A stretch of 64,000 bases of DNA from Neoceratodus forsteri (GCA_016271365.2 JADMNL010000028.1:54020001-54084000); one strand, 5' to 3'. Shown: positions 52,120 through 63,540, counted from the first letter of the stretch. The notes: generated by a model from the sequence alone, not told the origin. Made by a program: numbers and translations.

Positions 52120-52829
52120 GAGGCAGGACCTTTCCTGGAAAAGATTTGGATTTGATCAAACCTTCTGCACCACTTATGACGGCAAGAAGCATATAATAGG
52201 TACAGCCTTTAGGGTAAAGGATAAAAAGACAAGCAGGTGCCAGCCTATGTTTGGTTACAAGTGAGTTGGAGAAGGTAAAACCCGGTATCAGACCCTATAC
52301 CAAGATGGTCACTGGGAAATAGGAGTGACAATATGTTCATATAGAAAAGAGCAAAAATGACAAGGAGAATAACCCCCGGATGGCGAAAATCCTTATTTCT
52401 TTGCGTAAGGTACTCTATGGGATTAGGGACAGTGTTATCATCAAGTATAGTATGTGGCATTTTGGAGTAGTTTGGGTACATCGTAAGCTGTGGTAGGCAG
52501 TAGTCGAGAGAGGACTATGACTGATAATCGCAGTATAAGAGGATACTGATAGAGCAGAAGGAGTATAATCCACCAGGTAAGCAGCAATCCTCTTTGTAAG
52601 GCACAATTTGGAGGAAAATACAGTGAAACTAGTAAATGAGGGACCAGCGGAGGATTTATAGATAGTGCAAGCTTTTTAGGAAGCCTAGTTATTTTCTGAA
52701 ATTTACCGTTTTAGACAAGCCTAGTTATTTTCTGCAAATTACCGTTTAAGACAACCCCTAGTGGTAGTGCAGTATAAGGAGCAAATAGGATTTTAGGGAC
52801 TTAGTCATATGACAGGCCGAGAGCTATAT
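52120..52829 (-). other. LINE upstream region with short open frames
   Basis: Minus-strand frames 52415-52606 and 52245-52481 (63 and 78 codons) are not recognised as an ORF1 protein. A small duplication, CCTAGTTATTTTCTG at 52685 and 52721, marks the upstream end. TATATAAG at 52824-52831 (+) is AT-rich promoter-like but on the opposite strand. Confidence 0.45.
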
Positions 52830-53203
52830 AAGTAAGTGCCCACCCAGGAAGGGGCGAGGTGGGGCGGTGGGGAGTCGGCGCAAGCGCCAGCGGAAGTGTC
52901 TCCTGTCACGCCTAGCAACAGTCAGGGCCCCAGGGAGTGCTCACCAGGATATCAAGTAATAACAGCTTTTTCAGTGAAACTATTTAGCAGGCAGAAAGTT
53001 CAGAAAAGTACTTTTACGGCCTCGACACGCAAGTAACCTTGGGGCACTCCAGACCTTCGAGTAGAGCTGAGATTGAAGGCGCACCAATCGGCAGGCAGTA
53101 TGAAGGAGGCGCACCAATCAGCAGTCCAGCAGCAAGTGCAACAGCCAATCGGCTAAGCAGCGCCTTTTTTCGAGCAAACTCAACAGTCCACGGAGGAACG
53201 TAC

Positions 53204-53427
53204 CTTAGATTTCAGTTTATGGCTTTTCCGCCCGCCCCAGCAAGTTTCAGCCGGGCTCGTGGTTCCAGTGGTGGGGATGACTCGCAGTCGCCGCAGCCTG
53301 CCCTGCAGAAGGGAAGCTGTAGTGAGGCGATGGGAAGGGTGAAGGCAGCCGGTCCTGGTACCGCCACTCCCAGGGCGGTCACGAAGCTTCAAGCCCCGGT
53401 GGGCTTTGAGTATTCACAGCTGGAAAA
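53204..53427 (-). repeat. Leader monomer 1 (isolated copy)
   Basis: CTTAGATTTCAGTTTATGGC to GAGTATTCACAGCTG, part of the 833 bp higher-order repeat. Confidence 0.85.
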
Positions 53428-53730
53428 TAGAGTGGGGAGACTGGTTAAGTAGTGCCAGGTAGTGGGAGGGAGTTTTCAGGACAGAAAAGAAAGGGGTGTA
53501 GATTGCAGGGAGACAAAGACAAAGGGCCGTGCAGTACATCGAAGGGGGAAACAAGGATACAGTTTTTAGGGAAGGGGAGAAGTAGGAGAGAGCCAGAGAG
53601 AAAATGGGAAAAAATATTTCAGTGAGTATAGTGCCCTATGGCAGCAGTAGGCAACAGTTTTCAGGATAGTTCATTCAATCTTTAGACAATGCATATAAAT
53701 CAAACATTCACCAAAAGAACTGTATATCAC
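53428..53730. repeat. Spacer within the LINE leader
   Basis: Purine-rich spacer (GGGAGGGAG, GGGGAGAAGTAGGAG) between monomer 1 and the second CCAAT block. Present once; no other feature. Confidence 0.5.
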
Positions 53731-54040
53731 GTCTCCTGTACGCTCTAGCAAAAGTCAGGGCCCCGAGGGGAGCACTCACCAGGATATCAAGTAATAACAG
53801 CTTTTTCAGTGAAACTATTTAGCAGGCAGAAAGTTCAGAAAAGTACTTTTACGGCTCCTCGACCGCGGCAGGTAACCTAGGGACACTCCAGACCTTCGAG
53901 TAGAGCTGAGATTGAAGGCGCACCAATCGGCAGGCAGTATGAAGGAGGCGCACCAATCAGCAGTCCAGCAGCAAGTGCAACAGCCAATCGGCTAAGCCGT
54001 GCCTTTTTTCGAGCAAACAACAGTACATGGAGGAATGTAC

Positions 54041-54920
54041 CTTAGATTTCAGTTTACGGCTTTTCCGCCCGCCCCAGCAAGTTTCAGCCGAGCTCGTGGT
54101 TCCAGTGGCGGGATGATCCGGGCGATCGCCTGCGCCCTGCCCCTGCGAGAAGGGGAAGCTGTAGTGAGGCGAAGGAAGGGTGAAGGCGGCCGGTCCTGGT
54201 ACCGCCGCTCCCAGGGCGGTCAAGAAAGCTCTGAAGCCCCGGTGGGCTTTGAGTATTCACAGCTTAGATTTCAGTTTACGGCTTTTCCGCCCGCCCCAGC
54301 AAGTTTCAGCCAGGCTCGTAGTTCCAGTGGCGGGGATGACTCCGGCAGTCGTCGCGCTCCTGCCCTGCGAGAAGGGAAGCTGTAGTGAGGCGGCGAAGGT
54401 GAAGGCGGCCGGTCCTGGTACCGCCGCCCCCAGGGTGGTCACGAAGTCTCAAGCCCCGTGGGCTTGGAGTATTCACAGCTTAGATTTCAGTTTACGGCTT
54501 TTCCGCCCGCCCCAGCAAGTTTCAGCCAGGCTCGTAGTTCCAGTGGCGGGGATGACTCCGGCGGTCGTCGCGCTCCTGCCCTGCGAGAAGGGGAAGCTGT
54601 AGTGAGGCGAAGGAAGGGTGAAGGCGGCCGGTCCTGGTACCGCAGGCCCCAGGGCGGTCAAGAAAGTCCTGCCCGGTGGGCTTTGAGTATCTCACAGCTT
54701 AGATTTCAGTTTACGGCTTTTCTCCGCCCGCCCCCAGCAAGTTTCAGCCAGGCTCAAGTTCCAGTGGCGGGATGACTCCGGCAGTCGTCAGCTCCTGCCC
54801 TGCGCAGAAGGGGAAGCTGTGTGAGGCGAAGGAAGGGTGAAGGCGGCCGGTCCTGGTACCGCCGCTCCCAGGGAGGTCACGAAAGCTCCGAAGCCCCGGT
54901 GGGCTTTGAGTATTCACAGC
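54041..54920 (-). repeat. Leader monomers 2-5, four tandem ~220 bp units
   Basis: CTTAGATTTCAGTTTACGGC recurs at 54041, 54263, 54479 and 54698 (spacings 222, 216, 219). The last unit ends GAGTATTCACAGC at 54920, where the CpG-rich DNA stops sharply. Confidence 0.92.
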
Positions 54921-56685
54921 AGTGTAAGGAGATGCCCTCCCTCTCCAATAGGTTTGTTAGGACTCTTGTCATATACACATACTTTATATTTACTTCTAGT
55001 TACCTTACCATGGCGAGGGGGGAAGTTTTATTTCATTGTGGTTCTATCCAGAATCAGAGATGTTACTGAGCAGATAGGAGTAAGGTAGTGCCACATTTTT
55101 ACTCTGTAGATATTAGGAAACATGATCCCTTTTACTTCAGATTTCATGACAAGTTGAATTCCTTTTGGTAACAATTGCAGTGATTGATGAGAATGATGGT
55201 GCATTAGGAATGTGTTTGCGTGTGTGTATATCTCCTTAAAACTAGTTATTTCTCCTCCCCACGATATTGGGATGTGGGGTGGGGTGTGTTATGTGTGTGT
55301 TGGGGGGATTTAATTTTTTTAATTTCTTATTCAGATTCCTTAGACATTTTCGGTACATCAAGTTGTTATATTATATACTGAGAATTTATTGACATCAGTA
55401 CATATCAGGCTGCATGGTCTTAATTCCTTGGTGGCCCTTGACAAATAGTTTTTTGTTTGACACTTATACTGTCAATTTATATTTATATTATCATTTATAA
55501 ACTCCTGTTACTACACTATAGACTTTTGAAGTTTATGGGGCATAATGTCTAGCTGGACAGTACAGCGAGTAATGGGTCCAGGTTAGTTTTACATATCATA
55601 CAGTGTGTAACTACTGATCTTTTAAAGAAAGTTTTACTGGTTACTCTTTGTTATATATACATAGATGCTTCTTGTAGTCCTAAAACAATTTTAGTATGTC
55701 TTTAATCCGGGTGGGGGTTGTTTTTCAGTAATTGCATTCTTATACACATCGTGACACTCAATTTGATTTAAGAGCCATCTGCTCAAGTAGTTGTTATCTT
55801 ATATGGCAGTTTAATTTATATGCAGTGGAGCTCTTTGTATGTCTTCTGCACTAAGCACCTTTGACCCTGAGACTCTGCGACTGAAGGTGACATGATACTG
55901 TTAAGCTTCTCTGACATCATCTTCTGTTTTTTGTAAATTAGTATTTTAAACCAATGGGGATTTTCTCAGGTTTTTTCTGCATGATCTGGGTGTTAAAGTA
56001 TTGCTTTTTCTAAATAACTGTCATTACGCTTCTGAAGGACTTGTTGATCCGAGCTAGAGCACTTTGTTCTTGTTGTTACATCTATGTTGGGCCATTAAAA
56101 AGTATCAAATCATTTGCTTCTAGTTCTCCCTCTCCAAGGCAGAATGAGTCCATGACAGGCACTAAGAGCAGCTGCCCTTGGTTTGGCAGCAGAGCGTCTT
56201 GGACTTAAGTGCCTCGCGAGGTCATGAGAATGACAAGTGGTAGCGCTACCCTTTGCTAGCCAGCTGGCCTAATGCTGTGTGTTTTTAACTGGCTTTTGTT
56301 GGGAATGTTCAGGCCGAGCAGCAGATTAAACTTCTGTCTGAAGAGGTTAAAATCAGCCTATTTCAAAGCAGCAATTCATGCTGAAATTGTTATTATATAC
56401 ATTAATATTCACTCCTTTTCAACACCCAATACTGATCCCTGCACTGTTTCAAAATCTATTTGTATGTTGCGACACTTCATTTTAACTTTGTAATAATTGC
56501 ACAGTAGGTCCCTACTGACTCCTTAATGGTCCTATCAGACCTTGATGGTCACGGAAGAATAGGTTTGCTGGCAAAGGCACCTAGCTTCACCTGAGCTCTT
56601 TTCTTCTAGGTTTGCTTGTAAGGACAAAGCAAGGAACAACATTATCAGAGCAGAGAAAAAAATTAAAGCTTCTTTTGGCTAGGCA
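54921..56685. other. AT-rich unique intron sequence
   Basis: No gene or familiar repeat. A short TG-rich tract (TGTGTTTGCGTGTGTGT) near 55215 and a GGGTGGGGTG stretch near 55275. Confidence 0.5.
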
Positions 56686-57290
56686 GATTTACTGTGCGTT
56701 ACTATTTTCTTTTGCACTTACAGGTTTTGTTACTGAGTTTTGCTTACATTTTATTGATTTATTGTTCTCAGATTCAGATTGCTTTTGCAGGGTATACTTT
56801 CTGCTGCATTGTTACAGGGTGTGCCTACAGGTTTGTCACTGTTTTTTGCTTACAGATTACTGTTGTAATCTTTTCTGATTCAAATTGTTTCTTTGCGGGG
56901 TATATTTTCTCTGGAATTATTCAAGGTTGTGCCTACAGGTTTTTGTTATTGTGGTGTGCCTACAGTTGTTACAGTTTACTGCTTTATTTTTTCTCTGAGC
57001 TGAAATGTTTTTTTTTTTTGCAGGGTATATTTTCTGTTAAATTGTTGTGCAGATTGTGCTTACAGCTTGTTACTTTTTGTGCTTACAGATTACTGCTTTA
57101 TTTTTCTGATTCAAAGTGTTTTTTGCAAGGTATATCTTCTGTTAAACTGTTCTGCAGGTTGTACTTACAGGTTTTATAACTTTCTAACTGCTTTATTTTT
57201 CTCTGTAGCAAAGTGTTTTTGCAGGGTATATCTTCTGTTAAATTGTTACAGGTGGTGCTTGCAGGTTTTACAGCTTTAGCTATCATCAGG
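56686..57290. repeat. Tandem repeat, ~5 units of about 100-125 bp
   Basis: TTGCAGGGTATATTTTCTG or a variant recurs near 56786, 56895, 57019, 57125 and 57222. It is followed each time by TTAAATTGTT-, TGTGCTTACAGGTTTT- and ACTGCTTTATTTTTCTCTG-like blocks. Long frames on + here are a by-product of the repeat. Confidence 0.75.
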
Positions 57291-57732
57291 CTAAGCTTTC
57301 AGGGCTAATTACAGGAGCACATACGAGATACAGACTGAGGGATAGTGTCTGCATTTGTTGGTTGATTGGTTCTGCTGTTTTCACTGTGTTTCTTTCGTCT
57401 GTGGTTCAACTGTGTTTCTTTCATCTATGGTTCTTCTTTTTCAGCAGGGGCAGGGCCCAACCACCCACCCCATCCCAACCACCGCATGCTACACTCCTTT
57501 TATAGAGTAGCACAGTCGTTACATTTCTTGTAGCAAAGCAGGAAGGGAAGGATCAGAGGGGTATCCACACAGTGACCTCACTTACAGGGGCACAATTAGT
57601 TTAACTTGTTATAAAACTTATACAAAAACAAACAAACAAACAATACATAAATAAATAAATAAATGAAACTTTTGCTTTCATTTTCCTTTTTAATTACTCA
57701 GACCAGGTTATAAACTCAGCAACTCAACTGGA
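57291..57732. other. Region 5' of CR1-d, with simple repeat
   Basis: Includes an (AAAC)n/(AAAT)n microsatellite (57628-57664). May hold the CR1-d 5' UTR; no clear start of the element. Confidence 0.45.
57628..57664. repeat. AAAC/AAAT microsatellite
   Basis: Repeats of AAAC followed by AAAT. Confidence 0.9.
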
Positions 57733-57948
57733 ATGGATATTATTAACTGCAGGTACTGTGGGACACTTTTCAAAAAGGCACTTATACAGGATTTAGGATG
57801 CTGTCCTACATGCTGGACCATTGGAGATCTAAGGGCTCAGCTCCGGGCAGCATGGGCAGAGATTGCACGCCTCAAATCGCATATTCAGGAGGAAATATAT
57901 TACAAGAACCACCCGCCATTTCCCCAAAACCCAACTGAAGCACCTTGA
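57733..57948 (+). pseudogene. CR1-d ORF1, N-terminal zinc-binding segment
   Basis: ATG at 57733: MDIINCRYCGTLFKKALIQD, then LGCCPTCWTIGDLRAQLRAA and a helical AWAEIARLKSHIQEEIYY. C-x2-C ... C-C-x2-C is a small zinc-finger pattern like that at the N-terminus of CR1 ORF1 proteins, followed by a short coiled-coil-like helix. The frame stops at 57948; the esterase domain follows 250 bp later. Confidence 0.7.
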
Positions 57949-58189
57949 CCGCAGAGGGTAGTTGGTCCGGGAGGTTGGCAGATGTTTAGGAGGGGCAAAT
58001 CAGGAGCCCCATCACTCAATGCTCACCAAAGTATCACCTCCACAAACCATATAAAAACTGCAAACAGGTAACTGCCTCTATCTCCAAAATCAAACAAAGG
58101 GGCAAAGTACACTGCAGAGTAGGACACAGTAGCACAGGAGCTAGTGCTACAAAACTCACCCAAAACAGGGAACAAAACAAAAAGTGCAA

Positions 58190-58707
58190 AAAGGAAATCC
58201 AAAACACTTCTGATCACAGGAGACTCCATGATTCAGGGAGTTGATAACTACCTCCAGCCGGGGATAATGGTCAGATGTCTCCCAGGTACATCAGCGTAGA
58301 GAGACATTGACCGCATTGCTAAAATCATGCAGGAAGGAGGAGAAAACATCGACATCCTGGTACACATAAGGACTAATGATCTCGCCAGCAGGTCAGTTGT
58401 GGAGACCAAGGAACACCTGACCAGGCTGGGAGACAAACTGTAATCCATTTTGTCTGGAATCTCCTTCTCTGAGATCCTGCCGGTCTGGGAGAGGGGGGCA
58501 GATGGACAGAAGGTCAGAGAAGGGGAGATAGGGGAGCTAAACATGTGGCTCAAGGGCTGGTGCCAGAAAAAAGGACACAAATTTGTAGGTAACTGGCAAC
58601 AGTTTTGGGAGCAAAAGTTCTTTAAATTCGATGGACTGCATCTGACTAAGGAGGGAGTCAGTGCATTGGGGCAGAAGTTTGATGTCTTTGCAGAATATTT
58701 AAACTAG
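58190..58707 (+). pseudogene. CR1-d ORF1, SGNH-esterase domain
   Basis: Codons read LLITGDSMIQGVDNYL (GDS nucleophile, ~58205-58250) and ILVHIRTNDLASRS (usual GTND, here RTND; ~58355-58395). The open frame 58450-58707 continues with ISFSEILPVWERGADGQKVR, KGHKFVGNWQQFWEQKFFKF and DGLHLTKEGVSALG (D-x-x-H). All catalytic blocks of the SGNH fold are present with a Gly-to-Arg change in the GTND block; one stop lies upstream of 58450. Confidence 0.8.
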
Positions 58708-58919
58708 CAAATGGGGAGAGGGTGCAGCATCTGATACATCGAACGAAAAGAACACCCCTCCCCTCAGCTAGTGATCAAACAGGAGTTCAGCATGTTTGTA
58801 GTTCATTTGAATCACCAGGTAAGGAAAAGGTCCAGCTCCCCATACAACACGCAGGGGAAAAGCCGGTCTTCGCCCACAACTAACGTGACCAAATCAGGAC
58901 AATGGAAAATCATGTAACA

Positions 58920-59960
58920 TAATGACAGCAGTCTGGGAAACAAGATCCCAGACCTGGAGGTAACAATGACAGAGGCTAAACTAGACATAGTAGTCATTAG
59001 CGAGGCATGGTTCACCAGTAACCACACTTGGGAGACTTCAGTACCCGCCATGTACTGTTCAGATGAGACCGAGGTGCAAAAAAGGGGTGGCCCTTATGTC
59101 AATGAAAATATCAAGAGTTACAGAAACTCAGAATACAAATGAGGAGCCAGAAGAACGGTGGGTCACCCTGAAAACAGGAAATGGGACAGCCACACAAACT
59201 GCGGTTGTCCGCAGACTTCCAGAGCAGGGGGAAGGACATAGACACATTACTGTCAGAAGATATACAAAACATGACAGCTAAAGGGGAGGTTCTGATAATG
59301 GGAGACTTCAACATGCCAGATACAGACTGTTCAATACCAGCAGAAACATCCACCAGAACTAGACACATAGTGGATTCCCTGCAGGGGAAGGGCCTCAGTT
59401 AGTACAACAACCCACAAGAGACAGGGCTATCCTGGATCTAGTACTGACTAATGGGGAAAGGATCACAGATCTCCAAGCAGAAGGTCACCTGGGGGCCAGT
59501 GACCATCACACGGTATGGTTCAATTTGGCCACTAGACCTAAATCATCTCATTCCAAGTCAAAAATATGGGACTTCAGAGGAGCTGACTCTGATAAGATGG
59601 CCAACAGAGTTAAGTTAGCCCTGGCAAGAAGAAATACAGGTGAGGGGTACAGGCAAAGTGGGCAAGCATTAAGGATGTATACTTGAAGCAACATCCCATT
59701 GTGTTAGGAGAAAAGCAAGAGCAAAAGAAGGAGGAAACCACTTTGGTTCTAAAAACAGTAGCAGAAAGGTCAGAGCCAAAAGGTTGGCCTTCAGGATATA
59801 CAAGGGAAAGCAGCAGGATGAAGATAGGGAGGCATACCAAACTTCCTTAAGGGAAGCAGGGAAGGCAGTAAGGCAGGCAAAGGCCCAAACCAAGGAAACA
59901 CTAGCACTGAACAGTAAAAGAAAGGGACAAGACTTTCTATAGATACATTAGTGAAAGGAG
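58920..59960 (+). pseudogene. CR1-d ORF2 endonuclease and linker
   Basis: KLDIVVISEAWFTSN (~58977-59020, the E-[TA]-W block), VLIMGDFNMPDTDC (~59290-59332) and SDHHTVWFNLA (~59500-59530) mark the AP-type endonuclease. A basic linker follows (59700-59930). Several frame changes. Confidence 0.75.
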
Positions 59961-60009
59961 AAAATCCAGAGGGAGTATTGCTAAGATCAAAGGGGATAAG
60001 GGGGAGTAT

Positions 60010-61025
60010 GTGGAGGAGGACCAAGGAAAAGCATCTATCCTAAACAGATACTTCTGCTCAGTATTTACTGAGGAAAAGGTAGGGCAGGGCCCACAGCTCA
60101 GCACCATGGACACAGTGGGGAGGGAGGTGTGCACAAGTCCCTTCACAAAAGAAAGGGTCTTACAAGAGCTCACTAAGCTCGGGGTGGACAAGGCAATGGG
60201 ACCTGATGGCATACATCCCAGGGTACTAAAGGAGCTAAGGGTGGAACTAGCAGAGCCATTAGCAGAACTGTTTAGTGAGTCTCTGAGCACAGGAGAGGTC
60301 CTAGAAAACTGGAGAAGGGCTCATGTGATCCCACTCCACAAGAGTGGTAGCAGGGAGGAGGCAGGGAACTACAGACTAGTCAGTCTTACCTCAGTAATGG
60401 GCAAGATTAAGGAGACACTCCTTAAGGAAAGGCTAGTGCAACACCTGGAATCCATAGAAGCACAGGATCCAAGACAGCATGGGTTTACAACAGGAAGGTC
60501 CCGTCAAACTAATCTCATAGATTTCTTTGACTGGGTAACCAGAGTGGTGGACCAAGGGGGTGCAGTTGATGTCGCATACCTTGACTTCAGCAAAGCTTCG
60601 ATACTGTTGCACATAGAAGATTGAGTAATAAGCTGGTGTAGCTCGGGTGGGTCAGAAGTTAGTTAATTGGGTGGCAAACTGGTTGGTGGGCAGAAAACAG
60701 AGTGGTGGTAAATGGCATACAGTCAGAAGAGATGCAAGTCACAAGTGGGGTACCTCAGGGATCAGTCCTGGGACCAGTCCTCTTCAATATCTTCATCAGT
60801 GACATTGCAGATGGACTGGAGGGTAAAGTTTGCCTGTTTACAGATGACACCAAGATCTGCAACAGAGTAGATGATCCAGATAGGGTGGGCAGAATGAGAA
60901 GAGATCTGGAAAAACTGGCAAAATGGTCTGAAGAGTGGCAACTGGGGTTTAATGCAAAGAAGTGCAAGATTATGTACATAGAGAGAAACCCTGAAGCTAC
61001 CTATAGGTTGGGAGGGAGTTTCTAG
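60010..61025 (+). pseudogene. CR1-d reverse transcriptase
   Basis: A 204-codon frame (60010-60624): ASILNRYFCSVFTEEKVGQG, VDKAMGPDGIHPRVLKELRV, WRRAHVIPLHKSGSREEAGN, RQHGFTTGRSRQTNLIDFFD, VDVAYLDFSKAS. After a gap, 60702-61025: TSGVPQGSVLGPVLFNIFIS and VCLFTDDTKICNRVDD, where the active-site block is FTDD instead of FADD, then WQLGFNAKKCKIMYI. The best CR1 RT here; broken at the FDTV region near 60605. Confidence 0.85.
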
Positions 61026-61742
61026 CAATCCAAGGAAGAAAGAGACTTGGGCATCATCATCACAGATGACCTGAAATCATCCAAGCAGACCACTAAAGCA
61101 GTAGGTAAGGCTAGAGGATGCTGGGTGTATTAGTAGGGGTATACAAGTTGTAAGAGGAGGTAATAATCCTCTTACAAGACACTAGTTAGGCCCATCTGGA
61201 GTACTAAGTGCAGTACTCGAGACCGCACCTGCAGAAGGACATTAACAAAATGGAGGCAGTCAGAGAAGGGCAACCAACATGGTGCAGGGACTGCATCAGA
61301 AAACATATGAGGACAGATTAACGGAGCTCAATATGTACCCTAGAGCAAACGAGGGAGAGAGGTGATATGATCGAAACATTCAAACATCTTAAGGGCATTA
61401 ACAAGGTGAACGAGTCTAACATGTTTCAATGTAAGAAAAACAGCAGGACAACAGGACACAGCATGAGATTAGAGGGAGGCCGATTAAGGGGTAATGTGAG
61501 GAAGTTCTTTTTCACAGAAAGGGTGGTGGATGCATGGAATGGCCTACCTCAGGAAGTGGTGGATATGAATACAGTGCAGGGCTTCAAACAGGCATGGGAT
61601 AGGCATAAGGGGCAGTACAGATGAGTAGAATAAATAGGCCATTGACAAAGTAAAGGCCTATGGCACATTCATAAGGTAGAAAAAATGGGCAGACTGGATG
61701 GGCCTTGCAGTCCCTATCTGCCATCAGCTTCTATGTTTGGAG

Positions 61743-63540
61743 GGGCATGGAAGTCACAGAGATACATCTTCATTAACCTATTCAACTGTCAGATACATAG
61801 TACATAACAGGGGGCCGCGTGGAGGATGACAACAGTAAAGCTGACATATTGAACAGGTATTTCTGCTCAGTCTTTACTGAGGAAGAGGAGGGTAATGGGT
61901 CTGAAGGGAGTACAAGGGGTGAGAATGGTGCAGAAATGGATACAAGTCCCTTTACAGAAAGGGTCCTGAAGGAACTGGAAGTAATAAGAGTTGATAAAGC
62001 AATGGGGCCAGATGGGTGCACCCAGGGTCCTTAAAGAACTAAGAGAGTGGTGGCTGAACCTCTGGCTATCCTGTTTAGCGATCACTGGAAACAGGGAGGT
62101 ACCCAAAGACTGGAGGACAGCAGATGTAGTCCCTTATACAAAAGTGGGAACAAAGAGGAGCAGGGAACTAGACCAGTCAGCCTCACCTCGGTAGTGGGAA
62201 GATCATGGAAGCACTACTGAAGGAGAGATTGGTGGAACATCTGGTTGTCAATGGACTACAGGACCCAAGGCATGGTTTCACCAGGAGAGGTCACGTCAGA
62301 CCAACCTCACTGAATTTTTGACTGGGTGACTAGGGAGGTGGATCAGGGAGGCAGTGGACATGGCCTATCTGGACTTCAACAAGGCCTTGACACTGTGCCA
62401 CATAGAAGACTATTACACAAACTGGGGAATATGGGTGTGGGCAGGACAGTAGTGTGGTGGGTAGGTAACTGGCTGGGTGGCAGGACACAGAGGGTGGTGG
62501 TAAATGGCTGTCACTCCACAGAGGAAGAGTGATCAGTGGGGTACCACATGGATCAGTGCTGGGACGGTCCTATTCAACATCTTCATCAGTGACATTCGCA
62601 GGGACCTAGAAGGCAGAATTTCACTGTTAGCTGATGACACAAAAAGCTCTGTAACAGAGTACACACCAGAGGGTGTAGACAGAATCTGAAGGGACCTGCA
62701 GAAACTTGAAGAATATGCAGGGTTTGGCAGCTGAAATTCAATGCAAGGAAGTGCAAGATAATGCATATGGGGCACAAAACCACGGCACAATATATCAGTT
62801 AGGGGTGAGGATATAGCATGCACCAAGCAGGAAAGAGATCTTGGGGTTATCATCTCTGATGACCTCCAAGGTAGAGAAATAGTGTGACAAGGCAGCAGGT
62901 AAAGCAAATAGGATGCTGGGATGTATAGGCAGGGGCATCACCAGCAGGAAAGGGAGGTCATAATTCAGCTATACAAGACACTAGTGAGGCCCACCTGGAG
63001 TACAGTGTACAGTTCGGAGACCATACCTACGTAAGGACATAGACAGGGTAGAGAAGGTTCAGAGGAGGGCAACAAAGATGGTGCATGGATTGCATCACAA
63101 GTCCTATGAAGACAGGTTGAAGGAACTGAACATGTACTCCCTGGAGGAGAGGAGGAGAGAGGGGATATGAGTAGAGACATACAGAAGTATCTTACAGGGA
63201 GGAACAGGGTGCAGGAATACACTATTTTTAAGCAAAAAGATGTTCCAGGACTAGAGGGCATGGGATGAAGTTGGAAGGAGGAGCGATTCAGAGGAAACAT
63301 GAGGAAGAATTTCTTCACAGAGCAGGTGGTGGACAAGTGGAACACCCTGCCAGAGGAAGTGGTGGGGCTGAAACAATCACAGGATTTAAGAATGCATGGG
63401 ATAGACATAAAGGAATTCTGGAGGTCAGGGATAAGGGGCAACAGACTTCTAGGAAAACATAAACTGAACTTACGAGCTCAAATGGGCAGACTGGGTGGGC
63501 CATAGGCCCTTATCTGCCAACACTGTCTATGTATCTATGT
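61743..63540 (+). mobile_element. CR1-e LINE, 5'-truncated
   Basis: CR1 homology begins at about 61815 in the linker (DDNSKADILNRYFCSVFTEE) and runs through a broken RT to the 3' end at 63540 (AAATGGGCAGACTGGGTGGG, then CTATGTATCTATGT). It follows CR1-d directly in the same orientation; 61743-61814 is a short unassigned spacer. Confidence 0.8.
61815..63460 (+). pseudogene. CR1-e reverse transcriptase and C-terminus
   Basis: Pieces in several frames: VIRVDKAMGPDG (~61980), WRTADVVPYTKVG (~62110-62150), MAYLDFNKAL-type codons (~62360-62395), AGTVLFNIFISDIRRDLEGR and ISLLADDTKSS (62550-62655; active site ADD), then NFFTEQVVDKWNTLPEEVVG (63308-63370), the end of ORF2. Decayed. Confidence 0.75.

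Larger units (their letters stand above)
48628..54920 (-). mobile_element. L2/CR1-superfamily LINE with 2A motif and tandem 5' leader
   Basis: Minus-strand LINE, about 6.3 kb including its leader. 5' to 3' in its own sense: tandem GC-box monomers and CCAAT segments (52830-54920), a short upstream region (52120-52830), ORF2 starting at 52119 with a 2A-like peptide, endonuclease, RT, C-terminal domain to 49149, and a ~510 bp 3' UTR ending in an AATAAATAAAAAAAATAA-like tail at about 48628-48655. All ORF2 catalytic blocks are present, though frames change. It lies in the same orientation as SS18L1. The link between leader and LINE is inferred from adjacency and orientation. Confidence 0.75.
52830..54920 (-). 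promoter_or_regulatory. Tandem GC-box/CCAAT leader, probable LINE promoter
   Basis: CpG-rich. Contains five ~220 bp monomers (53204-53427, 54041-54262, 54263-54478, 54479-54697, 54698-54920). Each has an Sp1-type CCGCCCGCCCC box shortly after TTAGATTTCAGTTTA and ends in GAGTATTCACAGC. Before the first and second monomers lies a segment with three CCAAT boxes (CACCAATCGG, CACCAATCAG, AGCCAATCGG). The block 52898-53427 is repeated at 53731-54262 (offset 833 bp). The arrangement parallels monomeric promoters of rodent L1s. A CpG-island role for another gene is possible but no exon was seen. Confidence 0.7.
57733..61742 (+). mobile_element. CR1-d LINE, nearly full length
   Basis: Plus-strand CR1 with ORF1 (57733-58707), ORF2 endonuclease (58920-59560), linker, RT (60010-61025), C-terminal part and 3' end. 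The 3' end closes with AAAATGGGCAGACTGGATGG, GCAGTCCCTATCTGCC and TTCTATGTTTGG at about 61742. The most complete CR1 in the window. Frameshifts in ORF1 and ORF2. Confidence 0.85.

Noticed and set aside
52824..52831. TATATAAG as a plus-strand TATA box
   Set aside because: No plus-strand gene starts here; the adjacent element is transcribed from the minus strand.
53039..54602. Long plus-strand frames rich in FPPAPASFS repeats
   Set aside because: They are translations of the ~220 bp tandem monomers; the frames repeat with the monomers and have no independent support.
56612..57179. Cys/Phe/Leu-rich hydrophobic frames resembling membrane proteins
   Set aside because: They are produced by a T-rich tandem repeat; the apparent repeats in the protein follow the DNA period.
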